Source of the DNA: Neckera pumila
Lineage: Eukaryota; Streptophyta; Bryopsida; Hypnales; Neckeraceae
DNA length: 64,000 bases
Assembly: GCA_963969595.1 (NCBI GenBank)
Contig: OZ018412.1
Location: forward strand, 3,908,501 to 3,972,500
Direction of reading: 5' to 3'
Position numbers and translations under genes: made by a program. Positions 11,921 through 24,091 of this stretch are shown in pieces. Numbering within the stretch: position 1 is the stretch's first letter; every line of letters begins with the position of its first letter. Under the pieces are notes generated by a model. It saw only the letters and a program-made list of their open reading frames with translations. It searched no databases and was not told the DNA's origin.

Positions 11921-12206
11921 TGAAATTTTTCTCTAATGCTAGTCCCCAAAATCTATTTTATTCTCTGTAAGACAATGGCACTTTGGAGATTAAATGATAA
12001 TTCTATATATAATTGACTAAAATTTATTTGACAATTATTTGTTAAATTGGTGTATTCTAGTGAAAATGGTCCAATTTCATTTGCCCTAGTGAAATCTTTG
12101 CTCAAACTTCTATGATTATGCTTGACGCTCTTGAAAATGACCTTCTAAAACATCTTGTATTCAACCTCCATTTGGTTATGCCCTTCTGTTTAATTGCCAA
12201 ACTATC

Positions 12207-13136
12207 TTAACCCCTAAAGTTTCATGACTATGTAATCACCAAAAACGCTCCAAAACTGCCATTTCTAATACAACTACCAAATTTTTGGAAAAAACAATTT
12301 TTGACACATGTAATCGTAGGATCTTGAAGTATGATATTTTGAAAACATGTGGTAAAAATTTCAGAAAATTCCACCGTGTGGATCATAAGATATAAGCATT
12401 CAAAGTCTTGAAAACCATTTTTTCAATCCTGCGAAAAACCGGGCAGCTGCACTTTGCAAGCTCACTTTTCAATGAAAAATGCCGATAAAGGTGGTGCTTT
12501 TTTGAATTCAATTTCCTAAACAAGTTGTCCATATGCATGAAAAATTTCACATCATTTGGAATTGTACAACATATAGGAAAAAAATAGTAAGTAGAAAGAA
12601 GTAGAAAATGACTCAAAATACTAAATTGTTAAAAATTTAATCATGGAATTTAAAAATGCCAATCCCAACGGTTGTAATGTTGTAATAATCAATCTACATC
12701 CTAAGATTTTTTTTTTTTTCCAAAAATATTGAAAATTGAGTTAAATAAACAACTTTAAAGTTTTTTTTAGAGTAGAGAATCCATAACTGCCTGCAAACCA
12801 AAAACCCTCATAACTTTTGACTCATTGATTGAAATGGAGTGACTCTAAGATTTTTAAATGTATATAAATGTAGAGAACCAATTTCAAAAAAAAATTCCGG
12901 AAAAAATGATTTTTTCTGATCTGCCCAAACTGCCCGGTTACGAAAAAAAGTAACATATCAGGTCACAACTTTTGACTCGTATTTTGAAATGTCATGAAAT
13001 TTGGTACACATGAAGATATTCCTTGCCCCCACCTTCTATTAAAATTTTAGCCTCAAATATGGAAATCTCTAGTCACATGTACCTGCCCAAAATTTCTATA
13101 TGGCCAAAAAATGCATGTTGGTCCTTTAGGGGTTAA
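12207..13136 (+). mobile_element. TTAA-type element, subfamily A, about 930 bp
   Basis: It starts TTAA-CCCCTAAAG and ends CTTTAGGGG-TTAA. Interior landmarks are TTCATGACTATG, TGCCATTTCTA, GACACATGTAATCGTAGGATC, a CGGGCAG motif, ACATATAGGAAAAAAATAGTAAG and ACCTGCCC. Copies at 14018, 19786 and 60368 share this order. It encodes no protein. The TTAA flanks and CCCC start are reminiscent of piggyBac, but that is inference only. Confidence 0.8.
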
Positions 13137-13351
13137 TCCTATAAAGATGTTGTGGACTAGAGTGGTCTAATAGATGACAAATCTATGTAAGACACAAGTA
13201 CATATGTTCATCATTTGAATTTTGTGCGAAAAGAGGAGGTCCTGTACAATAGTTTGACCTCCAATGACTGCTTTTGGAGCCATTTAAGCAAACAATTCAA
13301 AGTATACCAAAAAGGATAAGATTTCCACGGTGACTAGCTCATTCTTACAAG

Positions 13352-13580
13352 CTTAACTCTATAAGGACAAGCTGGTCTCCGCGGAAATCATCCTTTTTGA
13401 TACAGTGTGCATCTACTTTAAAAAAATCAAAAGCACTCATTCGAGGACAAGCTACTCTAGAAAGTCTCCCCTTTTTTGCACAAAATTCCAAGGATGAACA
13501 ATCGCACTTCTGTCCTGTATGCAAAGATTCTTTGTCATTCATTGGACACTTAGTGTCCGCGGCAACGTTACAGAGTTAAG
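13352..13580. mobile_element. 229-bp MITE with TTAA-containing ends, copy 1
   Basis: The left end CTTAACTCTATAA and right end TTACAGAGTTAAG are inverted repeats that include TTAA. A second copy lies at 42332-42552. Both retain an open frame ending near the right terminus (HFCPVCKDSLSFIGHLVSAA here), which might be a transposase scrap or chance. Confidence 0.65.
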
Positions 13581-14017
13581 TTTGCTTGTAACCAAGGGTT
13601 TTTTGGGGGCTTTCTGGTGCCTGATTTCACCAGAAAAAATAATCTAGCTAAAAAATGGTAAAAAAATGGCAAAAAACTTGGATAAAATTGCCCCCAAAAA
13701 TTCAAAGTAAAAAAAAAGCTGGATAAAATCGCCAGATTGTGAATGAAAACCAAATTATAGACATGTGATATGTATATTTTCTATCTTATATGAATGAATG
13801 TTGAAATTTGAAGCATCACTGCAAAATTTTATATCGCCGCAGTGGCACTTCTTAAAAAATGAAAAAAAAAGCCCTGCTTGTAACAGACTTGTTGTACACA
13901 TTCAAACGTCCTTTCTCATGGTGAAAGAGTTGAACCCAGACAAGTACGTGGGAACAATGAACTTCAGACTTCAGAGGTCTTGGAAACTAAGTTAGAGCTA
14001 ATAAGTTGCATGTAAGC

Positions 14018-14945
14018 TTAACCCCTAAAGTTCCTTGACTATGTTCTCACCAAAAATGCTCCAGAACTACCATTTCTAGTCCAAGTACCAAATTTTTGAA
14101 AAATATCATTTTTTGACACACGTAACCGTAGGATCTTGTCGTACTCTAGTTTGAGAATATGTGGAAAAAATTTCAGAAATTTCCACCATGTAGATTGCAA
14201 GATATTAGCATTTGAAGTGGCAAAAATCCTTTTTTGACCACTGCAAAAAACCGGGCAGCTGCACTTCACAAGGTCAAATCATTATGAAAAAATGTCCAAA
14301 ATGGTTGTGCTTCTTTGGATTCATTCTTTCGGGCAAGTTGGCTACATACTTGAAAATTTTCAAATCACTTGGAGTTGTGCAACATATAGGAAAAAAATAG
14401 TAAGTAGGAAGAAGTAGAGAATGATTCAAAATACTAAATTGTTAATAAATAATTTACAAAATTAAAAAATTCCAATCCAAATGGTTGAATTGTTGTTATA
14501 AACAATCTACATCCAATAGCATTATTTTTTTTCAAAAATATTGAAATTTCAGGAAAATAAAGGACTTCAAAGTTTTTTTTGGTGTAGGAATTCCATAACT
14601 GCCCGCAAACTAAAAAGCCTCATAACTTTTGACTCAACTCTTGAAATGCAATGATTCAAAGCTTTTTGAGTACATATAAATCTGAAGAACAAATTTCAAA
14701 TTTTTATTTCTTAAGAAAGTGTTTTTTCCAGATCTGCCCGGACTGCCCAAGTTGAGAAACAAACAACAGATTGTGCAATAACTTTTTACTCGTATTTCCA
14801 AATGTCATGCAATTTGAGCATATTAAAGATATTCCTCGTCCCCACATTCTATTAAAATTTCAGCCCAAAATGTGCAAATCTCTGCTCACATGCACCTGCC
14901 CCAAAAAGTTATAAGCCCCAAAAACACAGTCCTTTTAGGGGTTAA
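14018..14945 (+). mobile_element. TTAA-type element, subfamily A, 928 bp
   Basis: The boundaries TTAA-CCCCTAAAG and CTTTTAGGGG-TTAA match the neighbouring copy at 12207-13136, in the same orientation and nearly the same length. The interior order is conserved. No coding capacity. Confidence 0.8.
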
Positions 14946-15730
14946 TCCTAGTTCCAAGCAGGGCTGTTTTTTTTCATTTAATTTAGGCAGTCCAGAAAGT
15001 GATATTCTCTGGAAGCTAGAAGCTACTTACATCCTTAGAAATGGATGAAACTTGCAATTTGTGGATGAAATTTCATTTATTCATCCGAAATGATGTACAT
15101 TCATCCAAAATTGAGCAATCCCGTCCCAAGATGTGGTAGCAAATACGCGATTTAAGGATTCTCAAACTGTGCCATTTCTTTATACAGAAATTGAGCATGT
15201 TATTTTTAATCACTTTTGAGCAATTTTTTGCTCAACAAAACCCCTTGGACTTCCAAGACTCTCGCGGCAGTGAGTTTCATAGATCTGGCGCTTTGAAAAA
15301 TGAAAACACGCCACTCAAGATTCAAACTGTCCTGCACATGGAACATCACCTGTTTATTAGCTTATTAGCTGCTGTCGCCCGTGCACTAAGTTCCTGTGCA
15401 GCTAGTGCAGCAGTTCCGTAACTGAAGCATGACAGTGCGGGTGCTTCCGTCCAGTGTTTTTTTTTTGGACAAGAGTCGCCAGAAGCCTTCAAACCACTGG
15501 AGCAAATCTGGAGGGAGGGCGTCCGACAGGCTGAAACAGTCTGACAAGTGCAAAATTTCACCAAAAAAAACAACGCTGCTTCCGTCACCACTTTCCTCGT
15601 GTGTGGGAGTGGGGGAGTCAGTCGGGGTGACTGTTTACGGATTACAGACAAAACTTGAGACATTGGTGGTAGCTACAGTAGAAGAAGCTTCAACTGAGTG
15701 AGTCCACATTGTTGTGGGGATAGGATACTG
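14946..15730. other. spacer with a GC-richer patch
   Basis: Part of this stretch (15230-15720) has more balanced base composition than its surroundings, and overlapping short frames run on both strands. None shows a domain. It may be the remnant of a former gene or untranslated region; I cannot assign it. Confidence 0.35.
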
Positions 15731-18042
15731 AGGGCCGGTTTATACTTGGCCTAGGGTCGGATGGAAGGCCGGCCGGATTTGCCTTCAATCCGGCCCACAA
15801 TCCGGCCCACAATCCGGCCCACAATCCGGCCTACAATCCGGCCCCAATCCTTCCATCCGGCCCCAACTAATGTAAAGCCTTTGGTTCGGATTCTAGGGCC
15901 AGATTTTCAATTCTTCCATCCAGCCCCAAGTACTGTAAAGCTTTTGGTCCGGATTCTAAGGCTAGATTTTCAATTCATGAGCTTTTGGATTTTGTCAATG
16001 CTCAATGCAAAAAATATGAAACACACACATATTCATTTTTCTTCCTTTTTTCCCTATTTCAAAAAGAAAAAGAAAAATCTATTTATTTCTTTTCTCTTTT
16101 TTTTTCTTTTCTACCTATTTATTCTATTTCAAAAGTAGAAAAGAGAGGTTTTTTTACCTTTCTTTGTGTAACTTAATTTTTAATAGACTTCCTAAAGATA
16201 AGTACAAGCAACATCTTGAAAGCCTATTATTAGTGCCTAAAGGACCGGGGGTGTTTGAGCATAGTCCTTGTTTTCATGACTAGTTCTTATAACAAGCATA
16301 ATTCTTCATTTGTTTGGAATAATTTTGATGATTGCACCGTTGAAATGAAAGAAGAATTATTTAGCTTTTCTATAAAAAAAAAGATCAACAAAATCTCACA
16401 ATTTTTGAGAACATGCCACCGTTGACAAGATTGATGAAAGATGTTCGGTTAGGGAGTACTTTATATGTATGCTGAAATCAAATGTTGAAATCAAAATGCT
16501 CAGAAGTGCTCCAAATATTCTGGGTTTTTTCCACATGTGCATATCATCATAATATTGATATGTAATTTTTATCAAATCATTTTGAGGTGTAGAAATAAAG
16601 ATATGAGAATGTGAAGTAACGGCCACAATGCCTTCTCTATTCTCAAAAAATTCACCAAAAATTGCACACTCAATCATTTCTCAATCAAATTGCACCAACG
16701 GATTCAACAAAGAAAATCATCTAGGGCCTCTTTGTTGCTTATGGATTGTTAGTGAGGTTCATATATCAAATTTTTTACAAATGTAGTTGTAGAAGCCATG
16801 TAGTGGCCTTATGGTCCTTTACGGGTCAAGTACATCTAAACTTTTATTTACCAAACTTTTATATGAGCTCAAGAAGAATACCAATTAGATTACAATGTTA
16901 ACTTATTACTATTGTCTTAATTTTTGCTAAAAATTTCAAAGTACAATATAAGCATTTAAGAAAATACTATGATTTTTTGCAAAGAATTTTTTATTTAGAA
17001 AAAATAAACTATAAAGTACTCCTAAAAAAATCATGAGTATTGTGCAAAATGCTACAAAATTAGTTGGTGTTTCTTGCAATGACCTTCTTGTCATCTATAC
17101 AAGTATAGGGGTTTATAAATAATTGCAAGACTAAACACACAATTTGAGAGAACATCTCCTTTTTATCTCTTTTTTGAATCTATATTTTTAATTCCATTTT
17201 TTTTTAAATGAATTTTTTTTATGAGAAATTGAATGAATTATATGGTAACCTGCAAAATACATTTAACCATACATGTTATTTTTAGTATTGTAATAGTATT
17301 GTAATTCTTTTTTCTTTTGTCATCAAAATTTGTAAAAAAGCACATCATCTCATAGATGTCAGAGTCTGTGGCTTTACTTCGACAATGACTTCAATTTATA
17401 CATTTGTATCTGTGGAATGTAAGATAGCATGACAAGACTTCAAGAGATGTACCAGAAAAATTTAAATAATTAACATATACCAAGTAAATAAAACATGTAC
17501 CAAATAAATAATTCATGTTGACTAAAGAGCAAATGTACAAAACATTCAGAACATTCTCTAATCAACAAACGTACAGAACATGAAAATATGCTCCTACGAA
17601 ATAATACATACCAGTGCTCCAAAACAGAACAGAACATGCTCCCAATATAGAGAAAAAACTCCAATGTAAAACCTTCTCCAAAAATATACCCCAGTGCTCC
17701 AGAACTTTAGCAACGGTAGATGGGAGGAAATTAATAGGCATTTACCCAAAAAAAAAAGAAAGACGGTAGAGATTTGTACGATCCAATGGAGGGTCTCCAT
17801 CCAGCCCAAGATGGGAGTTTGGGCCACCAAAAACCTTGTCCCAATTGCTCCCTTGGGGTTGGATGGTTTGGCGCCAAAATCATGCCACCTAAGACGACAC
17901 ATAGGATGAGTGATGGTTCCATCCGGCCCCAAGTATAAAGCCCTTGTGCCAGATTTGGAGAAATTGAGAGATTCTATTGGTTCAAACTTGGAGAGTTCCG
18001 GCCGGCCTTCAATCCGGCCCCAAATATAAACCGGCCCTAAAG
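15731..18042. mobile_element. candidate 2.3-kb terminal-inverted-repeat element with CCGGCC-rich ends
   Basis: The left end AGGGCCGGTTTATACTTGG and the inverted right end (ending ATAAACCGGCCCT) form repeats of about 45 bp with several mismatches. Subterminal copies of CCATCCGGCCCCAA occur near both ends (15855, 15919, 17797, 17921). The interior is AT-rich, without a transposase. The target duplication is unclear (TACTG lies just outside the left end and a few bases beyond the right). A hAT- or Mutator-like non-autonomous element is possible. Confidence 0.5.
15786..15850. repeat. 12-bp minisatellite AATCCGGCCCAC
   Basis: Five units of CAATCCGGCCCA follow in tandem, translating as repeated IRPT in one frame. 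They are an expansion of the subterminal CCGGCC motif of the surrounding element. Confidence 0.85.
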
Positions 18043-18121
18043 TTACTGACAAGGTATGATTGACACTGCTGACGGTGATATTCGTACAAGATTCTATCCA
18101 CCTGTTGGTAGTGCATCAATA

Positions 18122-18123
<2 letters not shown>

Positions 18124-18175
<52 letters not shown>
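18124..18175. repeat. 52-base poly(T) tract (poly(A) on the minus strand)
   Basis: An uninterrupted run of 52 T. Read on the minus strand it is a poly(A) tail directly following the retroposon end at 18176-18420. Confidence 0.95.
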
Positions 18176-18179
<4 letters not shown>

Positions 18180-18420
18180 CAAGTAAAGGTTGCCTTTATT
18201 GCAAGAAGAAAAATACAACCCCCAGCCAAGAACGGCTTGGGGAGAACCAACCAACCAACAAAGAACAAAAAAAAGAAAAAGAAAACATGGCAATTACAAC
18301 GCGAAGTGCTGTGGCAGGGCGGGCACCGCCTCGTCCAAGCGCGACAACTCTAAGGAGGTTTGTTTGTTTGGTTTTTGGACACAAGTAAAGGTTGCCTTTG
18401 CTGCAAGAAGATAAAAATAA
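18176..18420 (-). mobile_element. poly(A)-tailed retroposon 3' end (LINE/SINE or processed transcript)
   Basis: On the minus strand the sequence ends CTTGCAATAAAGGCAACC, then TTTACTTGTG, then poly(A). AATAAA lies about 20 bases before the tail, the usual polyadenylation spacing. A second copy of the same terminus (CTTGCAGCAAAGGCAACC on the minus strand) lies about 200 bases further up at 18379-18412, so the 3' end is duplicated. No reverse transcriptase is visible. Confidence 0.55.
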
Positions 18421-19785
18421 GTGCGTGATCAATAAGTTTGGCAATTTATCCGTCTCTGGATGTGCATGTGGCACTGTATGGAAAAGCTTCATATGGTCGG
18501 ATAATAAAAACAAGAAGCGATGCTACAACAAACGCATGAGTCTATGTAATATGGATTGGCTTGCTTTCCGAGTGAAATCCTACTCAAATTTTCTCATATA
18601 TGCAATGTAACAATTCATGAAATCATGGGAATAAGGGTTTGAACACAATTCCTATTATTGAACAACAATTTTTGTTGTTGAATCTTGTTGTAAGTCATTA
18701 GGGGAATTGGGGTTTTCTTTAAATGCATTTTTTGGACACCATATGAATAAATTATAAAGAATTTAAAGAGCTAGAATTAAGTGTATCTAAAATTGTTTTT
18801 AAGGCCTTTTAGAATATAATTTTTTTGTAAATTGCAAGCAAGAATCTGTAATCACCTTAAGTTTTGTCTATGTGAAGCCTTCTCCCCTTCAATTTAGAGC
18901 TAGCCTATAAAGTACTTGTAGTATGCACATCAAATGTAGTGGGAAAGATCATGAAGCTCCATTTAGATCATCACCAATACAAGTCCAGGCTCTTCAATTG
19001 TATTTTTTTGCTTCTTTTCTTGCCCTAAATGACTAACCCACTACTCAGCAAAGGAACAATTCCATTAAAGTCACAATTCCTCCAACTCAATTTCCTTTTG
19101 AATTTGGACCATTGCAAACTTTGTCACTGTTCAATTCTGAAGGGCTAGTAGCTCCCAATTAGAATGACGTTGAGATGCCTCCTGGATGCACAAAATCATT
19201 TTTTCATCCAAATTTTGGAGAGAGTTGCCTGAAATTGTTTTCAATGAATGTTTGAATGGTGCTGAACATTCCCTCTTTGTGATATTTTTGACTTTCCTAC
19301 ACAAAGAAATGGCAAATCCATGGATCACTATATAGTGTATATTTGCAATTTTTTTGCTCGTTCTCTTTCTCTAAATTCTAGTCAAAAAGTGGTCTTTCCA
19401 TAATTTGAGTCCAACTATCAAAATGAACCTCATCAATTCTAGTTTCTACTCTAATTGAGTATTTGAAAAAATTTGAAATTCAACATTTCATTGCAATTTG
19501 AACATTGGACCTATAACCATGGAGTGTTGATTTTCTACTTTCTAGTGATGCTATAAATTAAGTAGCACCATGATGTTTTGCACTGCAATATATACCTATG
19601 AAGAAAATTTCAAATTCTTTAATTAAATTTTTATTTATTCAAAACTTCACAATAATTTCAAATTTTCAGAAACCTCTTCTGAAAAATGTAATCTTCAGGA
19701 AAATATTGCTAATTCAAATGGACTCTTGAGTTTTGGGATTGTCAATTTTTCAGCTACTTATATTTATGCTTGGTTTTTTTGCTAC
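18421..19785. other. AT-rich spacer
   Basis: No gene, RNA or defined repeat found. The few short frames have no domains. Confidence 0.5.
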
Positions 19786-20623
19786 TTAACCCCTAAAGTT
19801 CTATAACTAATATTTCATCAAAAATGCCCAAAAAAACTGCCATTTTTCGTAGAAGTACCAAACTTTTGAAAAAAACTTTTTTTGACACATGTAACCATAG
19901 GATCTTGTAGAATGATGACTTGAGAACATGTGGTAAACATTTCAGAAATTTCCACTGCATGGATTGCAAGATATAAGCATTCAAATTCCCTGAAATCATT
20001 TTTTTGGCCCTACATAAAATAGGGCAACTGCACTTCACAAGCTCACTTTTCTATGAAAAAATGTCCAAAATGATGGTGCTTCTTTGGATTCTTTTTCCTA
20101 GACAAGTTGGCTACATGCTTGAAAATTTTCACTTCATTTGGAATTGTCCAACATATAGGAAAAAAATAGTAAGTAGATAGTAGTAGAGAATGACTCAAAA
20201 TACCAAATTGTCAATAATTTAATTATAGAATTGGAAAATGCCAATCCCAATGGTTGCAATGTTGTCATAAACAATCTACATCTTAGGATTTTATTTTTTT
20301 TGCAAAAATTATTGAAAATTGAATAAAATAAGGGACTTCAAAGTTTATTTAAAAGTAGAGGATCCATAGTTGCCCACAAACTAGAATACCTCATAACTTT
20401 TATCTCATAAATCAAAATGGAATGGTTCAAGCTTTCCTCGTATACATAACTCTAGAAAATCAATTTCAAATTTTTTGTTTTTGAAAAAATTGCATATGAA
20501 AGATATTCCTCGTGCCCACCTCCTATTAAAATTTCAGCCTAAAATATAGAAATTTGTAGTCACACATACCTGCCTAAAATTTCTATACAGCCAAAAGACA
20601 CATGCCGGTCCTTTAGTGGTTAA
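19786..20623 (+). mobile_element. TTAA-type element, subfamily A, 838 bp
   Basis: It starts TTAA-CCCCTAAAG and ends CTTTAGTGG-TTAA. The interior follows 12207-13136, but about 90 bp upstream of the right end is missing, including the GATCTGCCC segment. No coding capacity. Confidence 0.8.
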
Positions 20624-21157
20624 CATCGCAAATCAAGATCACATGAAGTATCTTGATGAGTTATTTAGTTGGGCAATTTCATTAGAATGGCGGTATTATT
20701 GTGCCATTTTGATTGTGCAACTGGGATTTATTGACGTGCACCTGTAAGATTTACATGTCATCTGATGTGTTTACTGGAAAAATACTGGTTATTCTAAACT
20801 ACTAGTTCTTAAAACACGCGTCTTTGACATGCTCAAATTTTTTATCTTTCTGTTTATGTGCGACGGAAATATTTTGGGTGTAAAATCACCCGTCCTGTCC
20901 TAATCTTCCTGATCGCAGCGACAATCGATCCCTTGGTTTCACATCTTACCTTAGTTGCCTATGCTGGTTGAAATCTTATTCTCCTTTAGGTTAGATAACA
21001 TACGCAAAGTGTTCGCGGATTATGACCTCAGTTACTATTTGAAGCCAAACCTTCTGTTGATGAATACGGAGTATGAAGCTGAGGTACTGGGATAATCCGA
21101 TAGCGTATAGCCAAATTATCTGCGAGGAATATTTAGAGCAGCTTTGTGAGATCTCTG
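20624..21157. other. unique spacer with a MITE fragment
   Basis: Base composition is more balanced than in the neighbouring repeats. GAATGGCGGTATT near 20685 is a fragment of the MITE family found complete at 23670 and 24129. No coding gene recognised. Confidence 0.4.
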
Positions 21158-21705
21158 TGGAAATCTTAGAAAATGGCAGAACCATCGACTTCGAGTTCCA
21201 CCTGTAGTTGTCCAAATGTTGGTGGCAATGTCGGCTAAAATACTTCAATCTCTTGGCCGCCGTTTCTGAGCTTGTGATCGAGTGTATCACTAGTCCAAGT
21301 CTCCTGGTATGCATATGGTTTTCGTTAAATGCTGGGATTCGCTACATTACTTGAACGCGCTCTCTCTGAATTTGTGCTACATGTTGATTCTTCCATTTTC
21401 ATTAAATTTCTACAGGCTTCAGGACAAGTCGGTTGAGATCATGGTGGATTGAACATGTCAAGCTCCTTCTGAAGCTGAAATAGTGTTGCAAGCAGGTACG
21501 TCTGCAAGCCTTTGAGGCTAGTTTCCTGCAATGTAGTTCTCAAAGATATTTGAAATGTCGATAGGCATGTGAATGGAACAAATCGAGTGCAAATTTGAGC
21601 AGAAATTAACTGCCCATTCAGTACAGGATCCTCTCCTAATCAACCATATCATTGAGGTGAAGAGGTGCTGAGTAGGAATTACTGAGGTTATAGTAACCAA
21701 ACCAT
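21158..21705 (+). repeat. tandem duplication, copy 1 (uninterrupted)
   Basis: It aligns over its length with 22078-23302 once the CACTA element is removed. Landmarks are GGCAGAACCATCGACTT, GAGCTTGTGATCGAG-GTATCA, and a pyrimidine tract ending in CAG at 21417 followed by a conserved block ending near GCAG-GTACGT at 21497. The AG...GT flanks look like a retained exon with splice sites on the plus strand. No conserved protein frame, so a non-coding transcript or a dead gene is more likely than a coding one. Confidence 0.6.
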
Positions 21706-22155
21706 TCTGAATCCTTTTTTTGTATTGCTATGACAGAGCATTTCAAGAACTAGCCCTTCCTGTAGATCAAGTGAATGTACTGTACAATACAGATTTCAGA
21801 TGACTCAGACTACTGCTGTGTAGAGATGATTGAAGAGTAACGCAGCGATTCTTCACCAAAGCACTGCTTCTTCATCATGCCTCCACTCTGACAAGGAGAA
21901 GCTGAAAATTTTGGGGATTATGGTGAACCTGACTTACAGAGCAGGTTAAGAAAATAATCAGACGAGATCAGGAGTTGGGATTCTCAGTGAGTAGTTGCGC
22001 AGAACACCTCCTTCCGTCTAACAAAAAGTGAGAGAAGGTTTCTTCTTCTAATGTGATGTTTTGCTACCTTCTTTGAAAGCTTAAGAAATGGCAGAACCAT
22101 CGACTTTGAGTTCCACCTGTAATAGTTCAAATGCTGCTGGCAACGTGGGCTAAAA

Positions 22156-22856
22156 CACTAGTGCAAAACACTGGTTTTAATGACATGCTGAAATGACATT
22201 TTTTTCAAAAATGTCATTTCAACCATGCCATTGAAAATTTGGAAGATTTTAGAAGAATTATTGATCCTAGAATGTTTGTTTCAATCAAAAATGAGATTAA
22301 TGTCATTTGGTGCAACAAATTTGGTAGATTTTAGAAGAAAACATTGTCCCATAACAATTGTCATGGGGAAGACAAGTAATAGAAATAAATGACACTAGTA
22401 GGATAATCCAAGACATAAAAATTTCTTTTCCAATATATGAGAAGAAAGGTACATATGTTTAGATTGCATAGAATTTTGGAAAATAAAATCTACATTTTTT
22501 CAAAATTTAGGAAAGTAAAATCAACAAATTTGGAAGATGTTGAAAAGTAAAATCTATACCTTCTGAAGATTTTGAGAGATTGAAATCTACATTTTTTAAG
22601 ATTTTGGAAAGTGAAATCTACATTTTTAGAATAATGTAGAAAGTAAAATCTACATTTTTAGATATTTTGAAAAGTAAAATCTACTTATTTGATAGATTTT
22701 GAAGAACTAAAATGTACACTACAAGTATGTTGAAGTGACATCTAAAATGACATTTTAAATGACATTTGGATGTCATTTCAACCACCTTTGCGGGTGGCTT
22801 AAATGACATCCAAATGTCATTTAAAATGTCACTAAAACCAGTGTTTTGCACTAGTG
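22156..22856. mobile_element. non-autonomous CACTA (En/Spm, CMC) element, 701 bp
   Basis: The left terminus CACTAGTGCAAAACACTG followed by GTTTTA is matched by a perfect inverted right terminus ending CAGTGTTTTGCACTAGTG. The CACTA start and the 3-bp duplication AAA (22153-22155 and 22857-22859) are diagnostic of the superfamily. Subterminal AATGACAT motifs recur, and those near the right end form a palindrome. The interior holds a degenerate tandem repeat and no transposase, so an autonomous source would be needed in trans. Confidence 0.93.
22470..22700. repeat. degenerate tandem repeat inside the CACTA element
   Basis: Six or so units of roughly 35 bp are built on AGTAAAATCTACATTTTT and GATTTTGGAAAG. 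Arrays like this are common in CACTA interiors. Confidence 0.7.
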
Positions 22857-23669
22857 AAATACTTCTTCCTTTGACCGTCATAGTTGGGCTTGTGATCAAG
22901 AGTATCAGTAATCTAAGTCTCTTGGTATGGTTTTTGTTGGCAGAATCCACATGTTCGAATTTATTGACTACGTTACTTAAGAGCGCTCTATATGAACTTG
23001 GGCTAGATGTTGATTCCTCTTTAGACATTGACATTTCCACAGGTTTCAGCGGAAATCGGTTGAGGTCAAGATGGATTGAGCATGTGAAGCTGATCTGAAG
23101 CTGAAATTGTATTTCAAGCATGTAAGTCTAGGAACTCATGAAGCCTATTCTCTCAAAGAAATATGAATTGTCGATAGGCCGACACGTTGAGTTAAAATTT
23201 GAGCTCCTTAATCAGTTCCGGGTCTTCTCACGTAATCATCCGCATCATTCATGTAAAGAGGTGTGGATTTGTCGTTACTGTGAGGTTATAGTTCTGTGTA
23301 ACCGTAGTTACCCTTTTTCTCTCCTACTAGAAACAGACCGTCCTCTTCGATTCATCATAGTCAATTAGAGTGACTTCCAATCTCTGTTTCTGACATCCAA
23401 AAGTGTGAGTCAGACGTGGATTCCTCTTTCTATAGTTATGATCTTTGCTTCCACCTTTGAAACTTCCATAGTCAATCATTTTAAGTTCTAAAGATATGGA
23501 AATAGTTAATTTAAGCACTTGCGAGTTGACAAATTGGAAGACGTGGACTGTATACTAGGCATGGATTTGCATTAAGCAAAGTCTTAGTCACCGAAGCAGC
23601 TAGCCGTCGTGCGCTCAATGGACCTCTCTGTTTTCGAGGTGAGAAAGTGTTTGTTGATTCAAAAGTTTA

Positions 23670-24000
23670 AAGGCAAATTTCGATAAAATGGCGGTATTCC
23701 CAGTGCCATATTTTCCTTGTGCCATATTCCCCGTGCCATTTTTTTAGACCGCCCGTTCTGAACATCTAGAACAGGTATAGATTCCAGACATCTAAGATTG
23801 TTGTAGATTTCAAAAATCTAGGAACAATATAGATTTCAGACCGACCATTCTAAAAAATCTGGGACTGATATAGATGTTAGATATCTAGGACTGGCATAGA
23901 TTTTTAGAATGTACTACGAATGTAGACTTCAGAATGACCGTCCTGAACTGAATAACGTGCCATTGTAATGGAATACCGCCATTTTAACGAAATATGCCAT
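23670..24000. mobile_element. 331-bp MITE, 4-bp TSD, copy 1
   Basis: The inverted ends are AAGGCAAATTTCGATAAAAT and the right end, whose reverse complement begins ATGGCATATTTCGTTAAAAT; both continue into GGCGGTATTCC. TTTA flanks it on both sides (23666-23669, 24001-24004). No coding capacity. Copy 2 has exactly the same length and about 95% identity. Confidence 0.88.
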
Positions 24001-24091
24001 TTTAGTTTTAAGGGTTTAGGGATCATCGTGCAGAACTCAACCAAATAATGCAAGCTCCTTCCTTACGACATGATTATGCTAAAGGACCATT

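Larger units (their letters stand above)
22078..23302 (+). repeat. tandem duplication, copy 2 (interrupted by CACTA element)
   Basis: It is the partner of 21158-21705. The same landmarks occur on both sides of the insertion: GGCAGAACCATCGACTT at 22087, TTTCCACAG at 23034, and GCAT-GTAAGT at 23117-23126. Copy 1 supplies the empty site GGCTAAAATACTT. The region upstream of both copies is not shared. Confidence 0.6.

Noticed and set aside
13397..13579. Zinc-finger-like peptide (HFCPVC) in the 229-bp MITE
   Set aside because: Only one CxxC pair, 60 residues, and the second copy lacks the cysteines. Too little for a domain call.
21175..21240. A conserved 21-codon microprotein (MAEPST...) present in both duplicates
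   Set aside because: The frame and stop are shared, but I count about six amino-acid-changing and two silent differences, so there is no sign of purifying selection.
22078..23302. LTR retrotransposon formed by the two duplicates as LTRs
   Set aside because: The duplicates lack TG...CA ends, are only about 370 bp apart, and there is no primer-binding site or polyprotein between them.
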